Numbered from the stretch's first letter, positions 23,056 through 36,394 are shown. The stretch is 64,000 bases of DNA from Panulirus ornatus (GCF_036320965.1 NC_092225.1:76256435-76320434); one strand, 5' to 3'. Numbers and translations are program-made. Notes: generated by a model from the sequence alone, not told the origin.

Positions 23056-26000
23056 AGTTACAGATTTAAATTCTCCTCACGATTGAAGCTATTTGGTGCT
23101 GGGAAGCTTCATTATTTCACTAGAATTAACCTAGGGGGTCAGCTTGAGACCAGTAGCACTGCATGAGCCAAGAGAGCCAAGGAAGAAAAAAAGTTTTTTT
23201 AAAGATTGAAGTGATTTTAAATGAGAAATATGGGTAAAAGCTCATCAGTACACACTGTCTATCTATATGTTCATATCTCTGATGCCTGTTCCAATTGGAA
23301 CTCCCTCAGAGGGGTGGCCACAGCAACAGAGTCTCCTCCTTCAACAGGTGACTGGCAGGTGGCAAGTCTTATGTAGTGTTTAATGCTGAGTGCTTGTATC
23401 TAATGCTCCTACCTTCTGCTTCTACTTAATATCCCTGCCACTCTAACAAAGCCAAATACTGTTTAAAGTTTCTGTTAGAATTTGGTTTACAGACTGGTAT
23501 GGTCTTCAATAAAGAAGGGTACCAGGATCAGTCATTCATAACAAGATTCACTTGGAAGAGACAGAAGATGAAGATGAAAGAGGAACCATAAGAGAACAAA
23601 CTTTTGAAGAAGTCAAGGGATGTTAGAATTTAAGATCAGAACTTAACATGACTTGAGGATGAGTTAAAGAAACTGAGAAATCAATTTAGAGTTTATGAAA
23701 GATTTCATAAGACAAGAAAGAAGTACAGGATCTGATTAACATAGTAACTGAGTATAAACAAAAATTCAACTTTAGCGGATGGGATTCGTGAGGTACTTTT
23801 TCAAAAGAAAGAAGAATCCTATGCATCATTCTTTTTGATATGTGTCTGTTGATCAGCTGAGGAAAGTTTTCCTTCTGCACCTCCTTGCCTTTCATTGTCA
23901 AGAGATCCTGTGGTATTTTATCACCCTCCTCTCATCATAGGGAAACTGCACCTGATATTGTTGGAGTTATAGAAAGGAAGCTTACTATCTCAGTCAATCT
24001 ATATCTCTGATACCCATTACTATCATGAACTCCCTCAAGGGGGTGGCTACAGCAAAAGTCTCCATAACTGGTGAACTCCAATGCCACTTCTTAGGCTTTA
24101 GTGCCTCTCATCCTTAACAGGCCACTGGTAGGGGGCAACTGTAGTGCTTTGTTTCCAAGGGCTTCTACCTGTTTCTACTGACTACTTCTATTTAATGTTC
24201 CTGCTCAGTGTACCAGCCCACAGCTTCTTGCTAATGTTCCTACTTACTACCTCTACCTAATGTTTCTACCTAATGCTCCTGCCTGATGTTCATACCTACT
24301 ACTTATATCTGCTGGTACTACCTTTTTGCCAAAAGGCAGGACTAGCACTCTGCACTCACTACAAGAAAATCTAGAATTATGAAGAATGAGTTGTGTAAGT
24401 TAAGTGTTGTCAAGTGCTGTATGTGACAAAAAGAGATTATATGTTTATGGACAGATTGCCAATAGACTACATGTGGATGAGGCAGAAAGAAAAGACAGCT
24501 AACTGGATCAGAGGAGTGCAGTATGACAACTGCTGAAGTACTAGCATACTGCACAGCCATCAGTAAGCCTCCTGATATCCAGGTGGATAGTATCAGTTAT
24601 ATACCTCCTGGGTCAGTGGCTGCCTACTAACTTCTTTTTACTAAAGGGATAGAATTTCCCCTGTTTTGCCCAGAGGGATACATGGTTGTAAAGAGGAGCA
24701 GAAAAGGCCAAGGAGGGAAAGAATTGACCCTTTTAATAAATGATAGCCTTAAGTTTCAAGAAATAGTGAAGGATAGCCCATTTAGACAACACATAATAGG
24801 AAGAGTAACTGCATGGAAGATGTGCAGATTTGTGTTAATATAATATGATCCTTCAAAGAATTGCATTGCAACAATCTAGAACAAATATAAAGCAGTAACA
24901 GTGAGGGAACAATCAGAATAGCACATGAAGCTGTAAAACACTTCCCAGAGATGGTAAAGTACTGATAATAGTAGATTTCAGTTATAAAGAGATGCACTGG
25001 ATTCTCATGTTGATGGGAGGCCATAGAGACTCATGTTTTTAGAGTATGTACAGGAAAACTTCTTGTACCAGCATGTTAGTGAGCATACTAGGATGAGATG
25101 GACTGATAGTAGATCGCATCTTCACACATACTAGCATGGGCTTCATGAATATTTTATTAGATACATCAAAGAGACAGCAACCAAGTATAACATAAAGTAA
25201 AAAAATTTCATGTAGTGCTCAATATGACTGTGTGTTAAGGAGAATATTAAAAGAGCAGAGGTGAGACAAGACATAAAAGAGGAGATATAATTGTGGAAAC
25301 TAAACACATCAACAATTTTTATAGTAACATAGATTGGGAAATGAAGTTTATTAGCCAGAAACCTGGGCTTCATGATAAGAGGTTTTGTGAAACTCACAAT
25401 GAAGGAGTAGGAATACAAGCACCTCTGGACTTAAATACAGAGGGAATGGTAAGAAAGAACAAAGAACAGTTTAATAAAAGATGTGAAAAAACAAAGGAGT
25501 TTCAGGATGTGCAATGGTGAAGATATAGATGGCACAGCCAGCATTTGCAAGTATAAGGGAAAAGGAACAAGTACACCAGGATAAGAAAGGAGGAACAGAG
25601 AAACTTTGAGAAGAATTATGTCAACAAGGAATGGGGAAAATCCAAAATTTTACCATAAGTTCTTTAGGAGTCAGTTGTCAGTTAAAAGAGAAGCAAATCA
25701 AGCTAAGGGATCCAGAGGGAGGAATTATTGAAGTTTAAACAAATATATGTGAGGAAATGAATGAGAAATTTGAAAGTGTTTTCATGGTAGATAAAAAATT
25801 CAAAAGTGTTCTCACAGTAGAAGATACTATAGCTCCAACACCAGTAAAATGAAACGGGGAGGTTTTAGAAAACATTGAGATATCTAGGAAATCTGATCAT
25901 GCAGGAGGGTGAAAGGTATGAATGAGTCAGAGTGAATTGGAGTGATGTGGTATACAGTGGGCAATGAACTCTCAATGGACTGAACCATGGCTTATGAAGC

Positions 26001-27560
26001 AGCCAGAGGAAACCACAGAAAGATTTATGGGGCTTAGTTTTGGATAGAGGTCTATGGTTTTGTTGCATTACACTTGACAGATAGAGAATGGATGTGAGTG
26101 AATTCCTGGTGCTGCCTTGCTAATGCAGGAGAGATCTAGAAAAGACATCAATAGAATACCAAAAGGTCTTGACCCAAACAAGGTTCATGGTTATGATGAA
26201 GCTGCATACAGATACAGTAGATAAGTGTCTTGAAATACAGTTCATGATATCACTGGAGACAGGCTGAGTGCTTTGAGGATAGAATAGGGCAAACATCATA
26301 TCTGTCTATAAGAAAGGAGACTGGAAACTGGCACCGAGTTACAGACCTGTTTCATTGACAGGTATGATCTTTGGGGTTTTGGAAGAAATAATCAGAAAGA
26401 ACATAGACGACATTCTACAGAGGAGAAACTACCAAAGTGAGAGACAGCTTGGTATTAGGGAAAGGGGGTCATGTGTAACAAACTTAAATTTCTATGAGAG
26501 AGTGATCTCTGTCTTGGACAAGAGGGAAGGCTGGGTAGATTGTTTGTATCTGGACTGCCAGAGAGGATTTGACACTGTTCCACAGAAGGGGCTGATTAAG
26601 AATGTAGATCATCTGGTAGGAATCAAGAAACTCCCTCAATGGATAGATTATCTTAATGGAAAGGAACAGAGGACAAATATCAGAGGAGCCTTCTCTAAAT
26701 GGGTCAAGGTGTCCTGCAAGAGTGCCACAGGACTCTGTTCTGGGACTGTTACTCCTCTTGGTTAATGCAAATGACTTGCCTGAAGGTATGGATTCCTACA
26801 TGAATATGTTTACAGATGGCATAAAGATCATAAGGAAAATGGGGGGGTCCTAAACAGACCTTAGAAGTGGTCTGGTATATGACTGATGGATTCCATTCTG
26901 AGGAAATATAAAGCATTAAGGATGGGACAAAGTAAAAGGCTTCAGTGTGTTTATTATCTAGCAGTGAGTGAGAAGAACTGGGTTGTCAACATCATCCATA
27001 ACCTGTCACCAGAGTACCACATTAGGAGTAAAGTCAAGGAGACAAACTTTTTATTGGCAAATATCAGAATGGCTGTCAAGTCTTTGGATAAGGAAATGGT
27101 TAGCAAGCTGTTCATATCCTACCTAAGGCTAAAACTAGAATACGCATCTCAATTTTGGTCTTTATACCCAAAGAAGCACAAAAATCTAATAGAAAAGGTT
27201 CAGAAAAGAACAACAGATTAAGTGAGGTGAGTTAAAGGCTTTAAATTTGCCCATATTGGAAGAGAGAAGAGTGAAGGGTGACCTGATCACAACCTTTAAA
27301 TATTTGAAATAGATCAGTGACTTCAACAGTGAACAGTTCTTTAAGAGATGTTGGGATAGAGAAACCGAAGGACAAAACAAAATTAAGCAAGAAACATGTT
27401 AGAAAAGATGGAAAAGAAAAAACTTTTATAGTGAAAGTGTGGCACATGAATGGAAATAGGTAATGCAGACAGCTGTATAGTAGCAAAGAATTTTCAAGAG
27501 ATGGGGACATTTTAGTGTAAAACTCCCTCCCTGCAAAAGCACAAACAGGTTAAAAAAACA
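23056..27560 (+). mobile_element. Decayed CR1-like LINE, ORF1 region to 3' end
   Basis: A 5' block (23,056-23,200) is repeated at 28,090-28,250. It is followed by degenerate short repeats (23,380-23,450 and 24,170-24,320), a lysine- and glutamate-rich ORF1 remnant (23,540-23,770), endonuclease remnants (25,020-25,150), the linker NNFYSNIDWEMKF (25,304-25,342), and RT with PVSLTG (26,347-26,364), LYLDCQRGFDTVPQKGL and WIDYLNGKEQRTNI. The C-terminal SYLRLKLEYASQFWSLY (27,116-27,166) and the 3' end CTCCCTCCCTGCAAAAGC follow. The motif order and spelling match the CR1 clade. Stops and shifts are frequent. Confidence 0.75.
26355..27221 (+). pseudogene. CR1-like reverse transcriptase remnant
   Basis: Two frames hold the RT core. 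The first shows QRRNYQSERQLGIRERGSC, the motif A region YLDCQRGFDTVP (aspartates at the expected catalytic place) and NGKEQRTNIRGAFSKW. Motif B (CKSATGLCSGTVTPL) is changed from the family's GVPQGSVLGPLL, but the neighbouring frame still spells VPQDSVLGLLL, so a frameshift sits near 26,720. The catalytic ADD is reduced to FTDG (26,809-26,820). After another shift, ETNFLLANIRMAVKSLDKEM and LIEKVQKRTTD follow. It is dead. Confidence 0.75.
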
Positions 27561-28085
27561 GTGAAGCTGTTGAAAGAATATTATGCATTGTAAGATATAA
27601 AATTATGAAGGAAGTTTATGGGCTGTTTGTTGGAAGGTTTAAAAAAGTTGTATGATAGTAGAGTGTTCAAGAGATGGGGCCGCCCCACAAGTGTAATACT
27701 CCCTACCCACATAGTACAAGTAGGTAATTACATACTCACATTTGGAAGAGAAAAGACTAAGGGATGCCCTGATCACAGCCTTTAAATTTGATTAGAAAAT
27801 ATGTGATGTGGACAGTAAACAGTTCTTTGAGAGATGTGGGAATAGAGCTATCATAGGACATAACATGAAATTAAGCAAGATATTTGTTAAAAAAGATATA
27901 GAGTATTTTATAGTATATGAATGGTGAAGAAATGCAGTAAAATGACTGAGGACATGGTAAATGCAGACAGCATAAATGACTTTAAGAAGTTGTATGATAG
28001 TAAAGAATGTTCAAGAGATGGGGCCCCATAAGTAAGAAAAATCCTCCTCATACAGTACAAATAGGTGATTTACTCACACACAACC
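27561..28085 (+). mobile_element. Two further CR1-like 3' end fragments
   Basis: 27,561-27,745 and 27,746-28,085 each end in the same terminal sequence as the copy to the left (CTCCCTACCCACATAGTACAAGTAGG at 27,700-27,725 and a similar CTCCTCATACAGTACAAATAGG at 28,041-28,062). The right-hand fragment also retains the C-terminal REKTKGCPDH-like region. They read as short, 5'-truncated, old copies stacked head to tail. Confidence 0.6.
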
Positions 28086-28719
28086 TTAAAGATTTAAATT
28101 CTCCTCATTATTGAAGCTATCTTATGATAGTAAGCTTCATTACTGTTATCATAATTACTTTAGGGGATCAGTTTAAGACTATTAGCACTGCCAGAGCCAA
28201 GTAAGAAAACAAAATTAGAGAAATTTTAACAGGAAAGTTAGGACAAGCTTCTCAACACTAACAAAGCTAATACATTACCAATGTTTTTGTTTGAAATTAG
28301 ACTAGTCTCAGTCCAAAGAGGACTAAGTCATAACAAGATCCCAAGGAAGAGGAAAGAAGAACCATAAAAGATTTTATGGGAAACTGAAAAAGCATGACCA
28401 TAAGTTAACAAGACTAGTGGACGAATTAAAGAAAATGAGGAATGAATTCAAGGACCATGGATGTGGCCATGAGAATAGAGAGGAGCTCAGGTATCTGAGA
28501 AATATAATCACTGGGTATTAACAAAAATTTTAATGGATAGGATTCAAGAGGTACAGAATCAGACAAAAGAAAGTGAATTCATGATTATACAATTAAGATC
28601 TAATAGGTCTTTTCTTGATGCAGTTCAGTTGGGAAAGGACTTGAATACATACAGAATTTATTGACTGTAATGGGTAGGGAGGTGGAGATGGAGCCATTTC
28701 AGTAGTTATTTAGTTTGAG
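28086..28719 (+). mobile_element. CR1-like LINE 5' part with ORF1 remnant
   Basis: It repeats the block at 23,056-23,200 (ATTTAAATTCTCCTC...GAAGCT) and then carries an ORF1-like stretch, LVDELKKMRNEFKDH (about 28,419-28,463), a short amphipathic helix like the coiled coil of CR1 ORF1 proteins. It is cut by the hAT-type MITE at 28,720. Confidence 0.55.
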
Positions 28720-29186
28720 CAGTGGTTCCCAGCCTTACTCAACCCACTCCTTTCAAAAAATGATGATGGTTAATGTCCCTTCTTAGAAATTCAAATATAT
28801 TTACTTCAAGAATGCCTTCTGTTGGAAACTCTTATATGATTCCCCTAAAATATCTAGTTAATGGTAGAATTCACTTATTTTTTAAACAGTTGAATATTTT
28901 TATAGTATTACATAATTCCTCTTGTAACAAAATGTAAGAATATGGGAATAGAAACACCTATGGCTACTGAGTTGTAAGTCTAATGTTGCATTTAGATCAG
29001 TGGATGGAAAAGTAATGCGTTAGTGTTCTGTAAGCAATTGATGCTTCTATACTGTTTTTGTATTCTTAAATCAAGCACACTGAAATTTTCTGGGTGTCCC
29101 ATGCCCACCATCTGTTGTTTACCATCCCCCTGAATTTAAGAAAATACCCACTGGGTGGGCAGTGCCTCTTAGGTTAGGAACCACTG
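28720..29186. mobile_element. hAT-type MITE, 467 bp
   Basis: Its termini are inverted repeats beginning CAGTGGTTCCCAGCCT at the left and, read inwards from the right, CAGTGGTTCCTAACCT. This is the typical hAT/Charlie-like end. The 8-bp flanks are AGTTTGAG (28,712-28,719) and ATTGTAAG (29,187-29,194), five of eight identical, as expected for an old 8-bp target duplication. No transposase frame lies inside, so it is non-autonomous. Confidence 0.78.
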
Positions 29187-30034
29187 ATTGTAAGAAAGGA
29201 CTAAAACACAGAATATCTTGACAATAGTAGGCAGGGAGATGCCATTGATCAACAGCCATAGAGCATGAAGTCTGATGTAGAGCATAGACCAAGGGTGATA
29301 CAAGCAGAGAAATCAAGTGAAACTGTAGAACAATTGATATATACTGTAAGAAATAGAACAATCAAGGAAGTCTATGGCCTAGTTAATGAAAGATAAAGAA
29401 AACTACAGACTACAAGAACAGTGCTTGTCTACTAAAAGAAATTTTAAGAGAAAGTCAGGAAACACAGAGGTTGACAATTCAACACTGAAGGACCTAGCTG
29501 AAAGGAAGGTGGTACCAAAATTAGAAAGATTAGTAAAGTAGGAGGTTCTTATGTGTAAATCATTGATTGCTTTGGCTTTAAAAAGGATCATGCTCCAGAT
29601 AATGGAGATTGGGAAAAGAAGATAAGGGAAAGGAAATGCTTATTGATAAATTATGGAAGACAATAGGATTGCCAGATGCAAATTCAGTGATAAAGAAGGA
29701 TTAGAGGTTGTTATTATAATGAAGATGCAAGGAGGCAACCAATTAAGGTTTCATTTTACTTTGAGTTGTGTAGCCATGATATACTTAGGAAAGCTAGCCA
29801 GGATGTAGTTATGAAAGATGAAAAACTTACAGACAAGATTGAATTCGGTGGGATATTCATCAGATGTGATGAACTAGAATATGAGAGGGAGAGAAGCAAA
29901 GAATACTGTTAGAAGGCAAAAACTAGAGACACCAAATGAGGGACGAGGACGGAGCAGCCTTACCTGCACCACAGAGTGGGCATAAATTCTAACGGATTTA
30001 TAGTTAGTGGCAAAGAGCTGAGATTTAAGGATCA
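29187..30034. other. Probable CR1-like remainder, no gene
   Basis: This purine-rich sequence resembles the interior of the neighbouring CR1-like copies in composition. No frame carries a motif I can name. It continues to the start of a young family A insertion. Confidence 0.35.
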
Positions 30035-30920
30035 TAAGAGTAAATGTGAATAAGAGCAAGGTTATTAGGTACAGTAGGGTTGAGGGTCAAGTCAATTGGG
30101 AGGTGAGTTTGAATGGAGAAAAACTGGAGGAAGTGAAGTGTTTTAGATATCTGGGAGTGGATCTGGCAGCGGATGGAACCATGGAAGCGGAAGTGGATCA
30201 TAGGGTGGGGGAGGGGGCGAAAATTCTGGGGGCCTTGAAGAATGTGTGGAAGTCGAGAACATTATCTCGGAAAGCAAAAATGGGTATGTTTGAAGGAATA
30301 GTGGTTCCAACAATGTTGTATGGTTGCGAGGCGTGGGCTATGGATAGAGTTGTGCGCAGGAGGATGGATGTGCTGGAAATGAGATGTTTGAGGACAATGT
30401 GTGGTGTGAGGTGGTTTGATCGAGTGAGTAACGTAAGGGTAAGAGAGATGTGTGGAAATAAAAAGAGCGTGGTTGAGAGAGCAGAAGAGGGTGTTTTGAA
30501 GTGGTTTGGGCACATGGAGAGGATGAGTGAGGAAAGATTGACCAAGAGGATATATGTGTCGGAGGTGGAGGGAGCTAGGAGAAGAGGGAGACCAAATTGG
30601 AGGTGGAAAGATGGAGTGAAAAAGATTTTGTGTGATCGGGGCCTGAACATGCAGGAGGGTGAAAGGAGGGCAAGGACTAGAGTGAATTGGAGCGATGTGG
30701 TATACCGGGGTTGACGTGCTGTCAGTGGATTGAATCAAGGCATGTGAAGCGTCTGGGGTAAACCATGGAAAGCTGTGTAGGTATGTATATTTGCGTGTGT
30801 GGACGTATGTATATACATGTGTATGGGGGGGGGTTGGGCCATTTCTTTCGTCTGTTTCCTTGCGCTACCTCGCAAACGCGGGAGACAGCGACAAAGTATA
30901 AAAAAAAAAAAAAAAAAAAA
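30035..30920 (+). mobile_element. Young family A LINE 3' end in CR1-like DNA
   Basis: It begins at AAGAGTAAATGTGAATAAG (RVNVNKSK), runs through an undamaged C-terminal domain and the short 3' UTR (30,715-30,900), and ends with a 20-base A-run (30,901-30,920). CR1-like sequence resumes at 30,921. No clear target duplication is visible. Confidence 0.9.
30046..30714 (+). pseudogene. Family A RT C-terminal domain, undamaged fragment
   Basis: 222 residues without a stop, from NKSKVIRYSRVEGQ to VVYRG. It has the conserved CFRYLGVDLAADGTMEAEVD, MLYGCEAWAMDRVVRRRMD, WFGHMERMSEERLTKRIYV and GRPNWRWKDGVKKILC segments. The fragment lies wholly after the FADD motif, so it has no polymerase site. It is almost identical to 60,843-61,753, which points to recent insertion. 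Confidence 0.85.
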
Positions 30921-33520
30921 TGAGGGAAAGTGCTCCTGATATTTTTGGAGTTGTGGTAACTAAGCTTACCAAATTGATAAGATCTCACCTGTTCTGCCCA
31001 GAAAAGAAGGCAAAAGAGGGAGAGGATTACCTTCTTTATAAAAGATAGCCTAAGTTTCAAGAACCATTGAAAGATGGACCATTCAGATAGTACATGATGG
31101 GAAGAGTGACTGTAGGAAATGCATAGTGATGTTGATAGTGTATAATCCTGCAAAGAATTGCAGCAGTCCAGTACAAATATACAGTGATAACAATGAGGGA
31201 ACAATCAGGAAGTTACGGGAAGCAGTGAACTACTCTCTTTTTAGAGGGTGGCAGAAAATCTGGGAAACAAGTTTTTAAAGTGTATACTGGAAAATGTCCA
31301 ATACCAACATGTCATTTAGCATACTAGAATGAGAAGGACTGATACACCTCATTGCTAGATCTTTTTACACACACACTAACATGGGTAATGAGAAAATTAT
31401 TTATGATGCATCATTTGGAGGAAGTGATCTTGTAACGCTCAAGTTTGGCTAAGTGGTAGATGAGGGCATGAAAAGAGTTGAGGTGAGACGAGACATAAAG
31501 AGGAGATATAACCATGGAAACTACACAAACCTCAATAATTTCTATGGCAGTGTAGATTGGGAAATGGAGTTCAGTAGCCAGGGACCAGGGCTTTGTGGTG
31601 AGAGGTTCTGTACAATTTACAATGAAGGAATGAAGAAATTGGTACCTCAAGCCTCAAATATGGAAGGAATAGTAAGAAAAAGGAAAGAATGGTTTAATGA
31701 AAGTTGTCAAAAAGCAAAGGAGTTGTGATTCAGCTGTGCATTAGCAGCATAGAATGAGTATAGCAGGATAAGAGAGGAAAAACAAGGAAACTTTGAAAAG
31801 AATATTGTTGACAAGGCATGTGAAAATCCAAGACTTTCCCATAAAACCATTAGGAGTCAATTGTCAGTTATGGTTCTAAGGAACTTAGAATGAAAAATTG
31901 TTGATAATGTAAGGATAAGTGAGGAACTGAATCACATGTTCAAAAGTGTTTTCACAGTGGGAAAACACTATTGCCCTAACACCAGGAGATGGAATAGGGG
32001 AGAAGGTTTTGGAAATTATTAAGGTATATAGAAAAGATACCTACAGAATACTACAAGGATTTGACTTGTACAAACTCCATGGTTCTGATGTAATTTCACC
32101 ATATGTGCTGATAATGTGTGCTGGTATGCTAGATAAACCACTTGAATTACTGTTCAACATGTCTCTAGAGAAAGGCATAGCACCAAGGGAATGGAAAAAG
32201 GGGCAAACTTCATATCTGTGAATAAGAAGGGAGATCAGGAACAGGTGCTGAACTACAGGCTGGTCTCACTAACAAGTGGGATGTGTAAGGTTCTGGAAAC
32301 AATTATTAAAAAGCAAGTGGATTACATTTCACTGAGGAGAAATTAGAAACAGGATGGTTTTAGGGGAAGGAGCTTTTATGTAACAAATCTTCTAGTTATA
32401 CGAGAGAGTGAAGTCAGTTCAAGGCAAAAGGGAAGGCTAAGTAGACTGTTTATATCTCGACTATTAGAGGGCATTTGACCCTGTCCCACATGGGAGGCTG
32501 AATAAGAAGCTGGATCTTTAGGAAGGAATGAGGGGGGAAACTCCTGGTGGGAAGGAACAAAGGGTACATGTTAAAGAAACCCTTTCTGAATGGGTCGAGG
32601 TGACTGCTAGTGCCATAGCGTTCAGTTCTGGGACCATTACTCCTCTTGATCTATAATGACCTTTTTGAAGGTATGGTATATGTTTACAGAGGATGCAGAG
32701 GTCATGAGGGGAAGTGGAAAGTGAGGAGAATTACATCAACTTACAAGGGAACCTTGACAAACTCCAAAGTTGGTCTGTTGCATGGTTGATGAAGTTTAAT
32801 CCGAGTAAATGTAAAATAATGGGGATGGGTAGCTGTGAAAGAACGCCTTGATATGATTATCACCCAGCAGAAAGTAAGCCACAGGAAACTGCGTGTGACA
32901 AGAGATTTTGAGGTCAACATTGTCTCCAACCTGTTGCTAGAGTTTTGCTGTAGGGGAATAGTTAAGGAGACTAACTGTCTGCTTGCAAATATTAGAATTG
33001 GGTTCAAGATCATGGTTACGGAAATATTCTGCAAGGTGTGCATATCCTACATAAGGGCAAAATTAGCATAAGTTTTTCAGGTTTGGTCATGTCATCTAAA
33101 GAAGCACAGAAACCTCATAAAGTGCAAAACAGAGCAACAAAGATGGTAGTGGAATAAAGAAAACTGAGTTATAGGGAAAGGCTAGAGTCTTTAAATTTGC
33201 TCATCTTGGGAGAGAAAAGAGTAAGGTGTGATTTGATCAAAACATATAAGTATTTTAAACTGATGATATAGATGGTGAACAGTTCTCTGAAAGATAAAGG
33301 GATAGAATAACCAGAGGGCATAGCATGAAATTAAGTAAGAAACTTAGTAAGAAAGAGGAGAAGAAGCACCTATATATTGTTACAGTAGTGAATAATTGGA
33401 GGAAAGTGAAAGGACATGGTAAAGCATACAGCATACAGAAATTACAAAGGTGTATGATACAGGGGTCCCACAAGTTTAAACCTCCCTCTTCTCAGAGTAC
33501 AAACAGGTAATTACAAATTG
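30921..33520 (+). mobile_element. Decayed CR1-like LINE, endonuclease to 3' end
   Basis: The linker with NNFYGSVDWEMEF (31,533-31,571) and IVRKRKEWFNESCQKAKEL (31,669-31,725) parallels the copy at 25.3 kb. The RT fingers contain KLHGSDVISPYVL (32,068-32,106), LDKPLELLFNMSLEKG and REWKKG (32,188-32,205). The C-terminal region contains ETNCLLANIRIGFKIM and the 3' end CTCCCTCTTCTCAGAGTACAAACAGG (33,483-33,508). Its left end at 30,921 matches 23,930 in the first CR1-like copy. Stops and shifts are numerous. Confidence 0.7.
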
Positions 33521-36394
33521 GGAATAATCCTAAATTATTTCATGCAGCTGCTAATTACCAGTTATAAGACAAATGATTAGACTGAGGGATTCAGAAGGTA
33601 AAGTTAGAGAAGGTGAGGAAATAAACAGTGAGCTGATTGCAAAGCTCTGGTGTTTATTTGCCTTGAAGAACATCCATGAAATGCACTTAGATGTGATGAA
33701 ATATCACTATATGCACCCTTTAGTGGGCAGGTATCCTGCAAGGGATACTCAAATCTAAATGGTGAAAACTCAGGCTCTTACCTGGTAAAGGGTTAAGGAA
33801 TGTTTGGAAACTCTTGACAGGCCACTTGAAATACCAGAATAGTCTCTGTCAGAACAAGTTTAGGTAACTGTATTATTGTTGAAATTAGAATTGAAATGTG
33901 TTTTAGAACTATAAGAGAAAGTATAATCATTTGGGGCTGAAATCATTTAACACATTGCCTTCAGGTTTTTGAAACATTGAGACCTTTACCCATCATATGT
34001 CCATCTGTTATAGACTCAAGATATTAATGAGAACACAGACATATGGATATTTAGAGTATTGTTCAAAAAAAAAAAAAAAGAATCCCAGACCAGACAGGAT
34101 ATGGTGGACATGTGTGCTTGTGGGCCAAGGCCTCCAACAGCTTGATTGAGCAAAGGAACAGTATTGCAACTTGGTTGGAGACTGAGCTCTGAGAACATAA
34201 GAGCCTCTGAAACCATAGTGAGATAAGATTAGGTAAGCCAGTTGCTAGAACAACACATTAGGTATATTGTTAAGTCTGAAATTGTTTATTGGTCGATATT
34301 AAAGTTGCACTGAAAAATGTAATATAGGAAATATTTAGTGAACTATTTACAGCATATATTAGATGTACATTACAATCTTTATCACAGCTTTGTTCATCTC
34401 AAAGGAATACATAGATCTTTTAGAGAAGGAAACTGAACAGCACAGAGAGATTATATGCAACGAATATGCCAAAAGTGGATGAGAAAAAACAAAAGGGGGA
34501 CATGATTACAATTTTTGAGAGATTATACACAATGAATATGTCAAAAGTGGATAAGAAAAAACAAGAGAGACATGATTACAATTCTCGAATTTCCTATCAG
34601 TATAAAAATACTTAACCTTTTCATGGCATCATTGTAGGTTTGAACATTTGTGGTGTCATTTAAATTCCCAAACAATGTATGATTCTAGATCTTATCCATG
34701 TAATGTCACTGGGAACCTAACAATAAAGCTGGAAAAAATGTCACATATCAGAGAAATCCCCAGATTTGAAAATGAATTAACTTTCATCATTTTAGAAAGT
34801 GTTATGTATGTGGTCATTATTGTAAACACTTTTACAGTAAGAAAAGAATTTTGCATTATTTATATTTTTGATGAAAGTTTTTTGTTTGTTTAGTCATTTC
34901 AGTAAGGGCCTGTATGTGTAAATGATAAGTTGATAATGCATCTGAAATACAAATTTGCATAGAATTTGTACAAAATATGGGATTTGTGAAATCATGCCTT
35001 GTTAAAAATATGAATAGTGTAATGTGTTTAACATTTTTTTTTTTTTTGCACATTGGGAACCACCTTTTCAGAAAGAATGCACAATGGAAGGATTGAAATA
35101 AAAATTTCTTTGAAATCATTAAAGAAAGATCAATGAAAGACCTTAGGAAAGAACTAAGGAGGAGACAAATTAGAAAAATTGTGAAGTACTTTTATAGTAA
35201 TGGTGGTTAATTAATGAGTGATGAATTTCTAAATGTGGATAGTATTCAGATATGCAAATAGTTATATATTTGTAAAGAATGTTTCAGATGTATGGCCCAC
35301 AAGTGTAGAATTTCCTCCCTGTACACTGCAGTTAGGTGAATATACATATGCATGTTTTTGTATATCAAGTTCAGGTTTTTTGTCTCATAGACATAATTTC
35401 TTTTTCCTTTGAGAGTTAAAGGAATACTTTTTCTTGTATTGATATAATTTCAATGATTATTTTTGTAAGTAATGATGTCAGTGAAAGAAGTGTGTTTATG
35501 AATTGTTCTAGTCATTTTATTTGTTTGTTTTCTTTGAAATTGTAATCATTTATGTACATTAGGCTTAGTCAGTTCTAAGATATAGTTACTCATAGATATC
35601 TGGAGAGACATTCATGTTAGCACAAAATACCTCCTGTAATTGATCATCAGTAATATATTATGCACTTATCAGAAGTGCCTTCATGTTTTTTCTTTAATGG
35701 ACTTGCGCATGCTTTTGTTTTAGCAGTATAACTTGTGTTATCTGATGTCTGAGATGGCTTTTATCTAGCAGTTTATAGTAACAGCTGTTAAGAGAACTTT
35801 GGTAATTAATGAGGCAATGATGATGGATGATAAAGTTGTGTAATGATTGCTTGTAAGAGTGGAATACTAGAAATCACTTTCTAGACATGTTCTAACTTAG
35901 AATTAAGGATTGTTTCAACTAATTTGTGTAAAACTTTGTAGATGAAATTGGAGGGATTATTTTGTCTAAAATGCACTTACTAAAGGTCTGTTTTTTAATT
36001 GAATTTGGTAAACTGACCATCCATTATGCCATTTCGCAATTTCTTCAGTATGGAAGCCTCTTATGTTTGAGTTGTTAGCTTAGGCATGCATCTTTCATGT
36101 TGCAGATTGTTGGATTGCCTTGCATCCAATCATTGCAAATGATCCTTCTTCAACCTCACTTACATGTAAATTTGAAATCTCATCTTAGGTTGAGAGTGGG
36201 GAGCACTGTGAGTTGCTGCTGAGAAAATATTTTCACAAATTTCGTTACAGTGACTTTTGAAAAGCAAGATAATATTTTTAGATCATTCTTAACCTTGAAA
36301 TATGATTGCACAAATATCTGAGGGAACATTATGTACATATTCTCTATTTCCTTAATTGAACATAACCCTTATGACTTTTGTAAAAGTATATATG
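33521..36394. other. No gene recognised
   Basis: This AT-rich region contains an A-run at 34,065-34,079, a tandem duplication at 34,445-34,586 and a remnant of the CR1-like 3' end at about 35,290-35,340 (CCTCCCTGTACACTGCAGTTAGG). The longest open frame, near 34,648-34,893, shows no motif or repeat and has a hydrophobic C-terminal half. I do not call it a gene. Confidence 0.5.
34445..34586. repeat. Tandem duplication, about 71-bp unit, two copies
   Basis: Units 34,445-34,516 and 34,517-34,586 share GAGAGATTATA, AAAAGTGGAT, GAAAAAACAA and ACATGATTACAATT in the same order with about 85-90% identity. One frame of the unit reads KGDMITIFE, like the end of a CR1-like ORF2. Confidence 0.85.

Noticed and set aside
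34648..34893. 81-codon plus-strand frame as a small membrane protein gene
   Set aside because: It has AT-rich composition, no recognisable motif, and no promoter, splice or conservation evidence.
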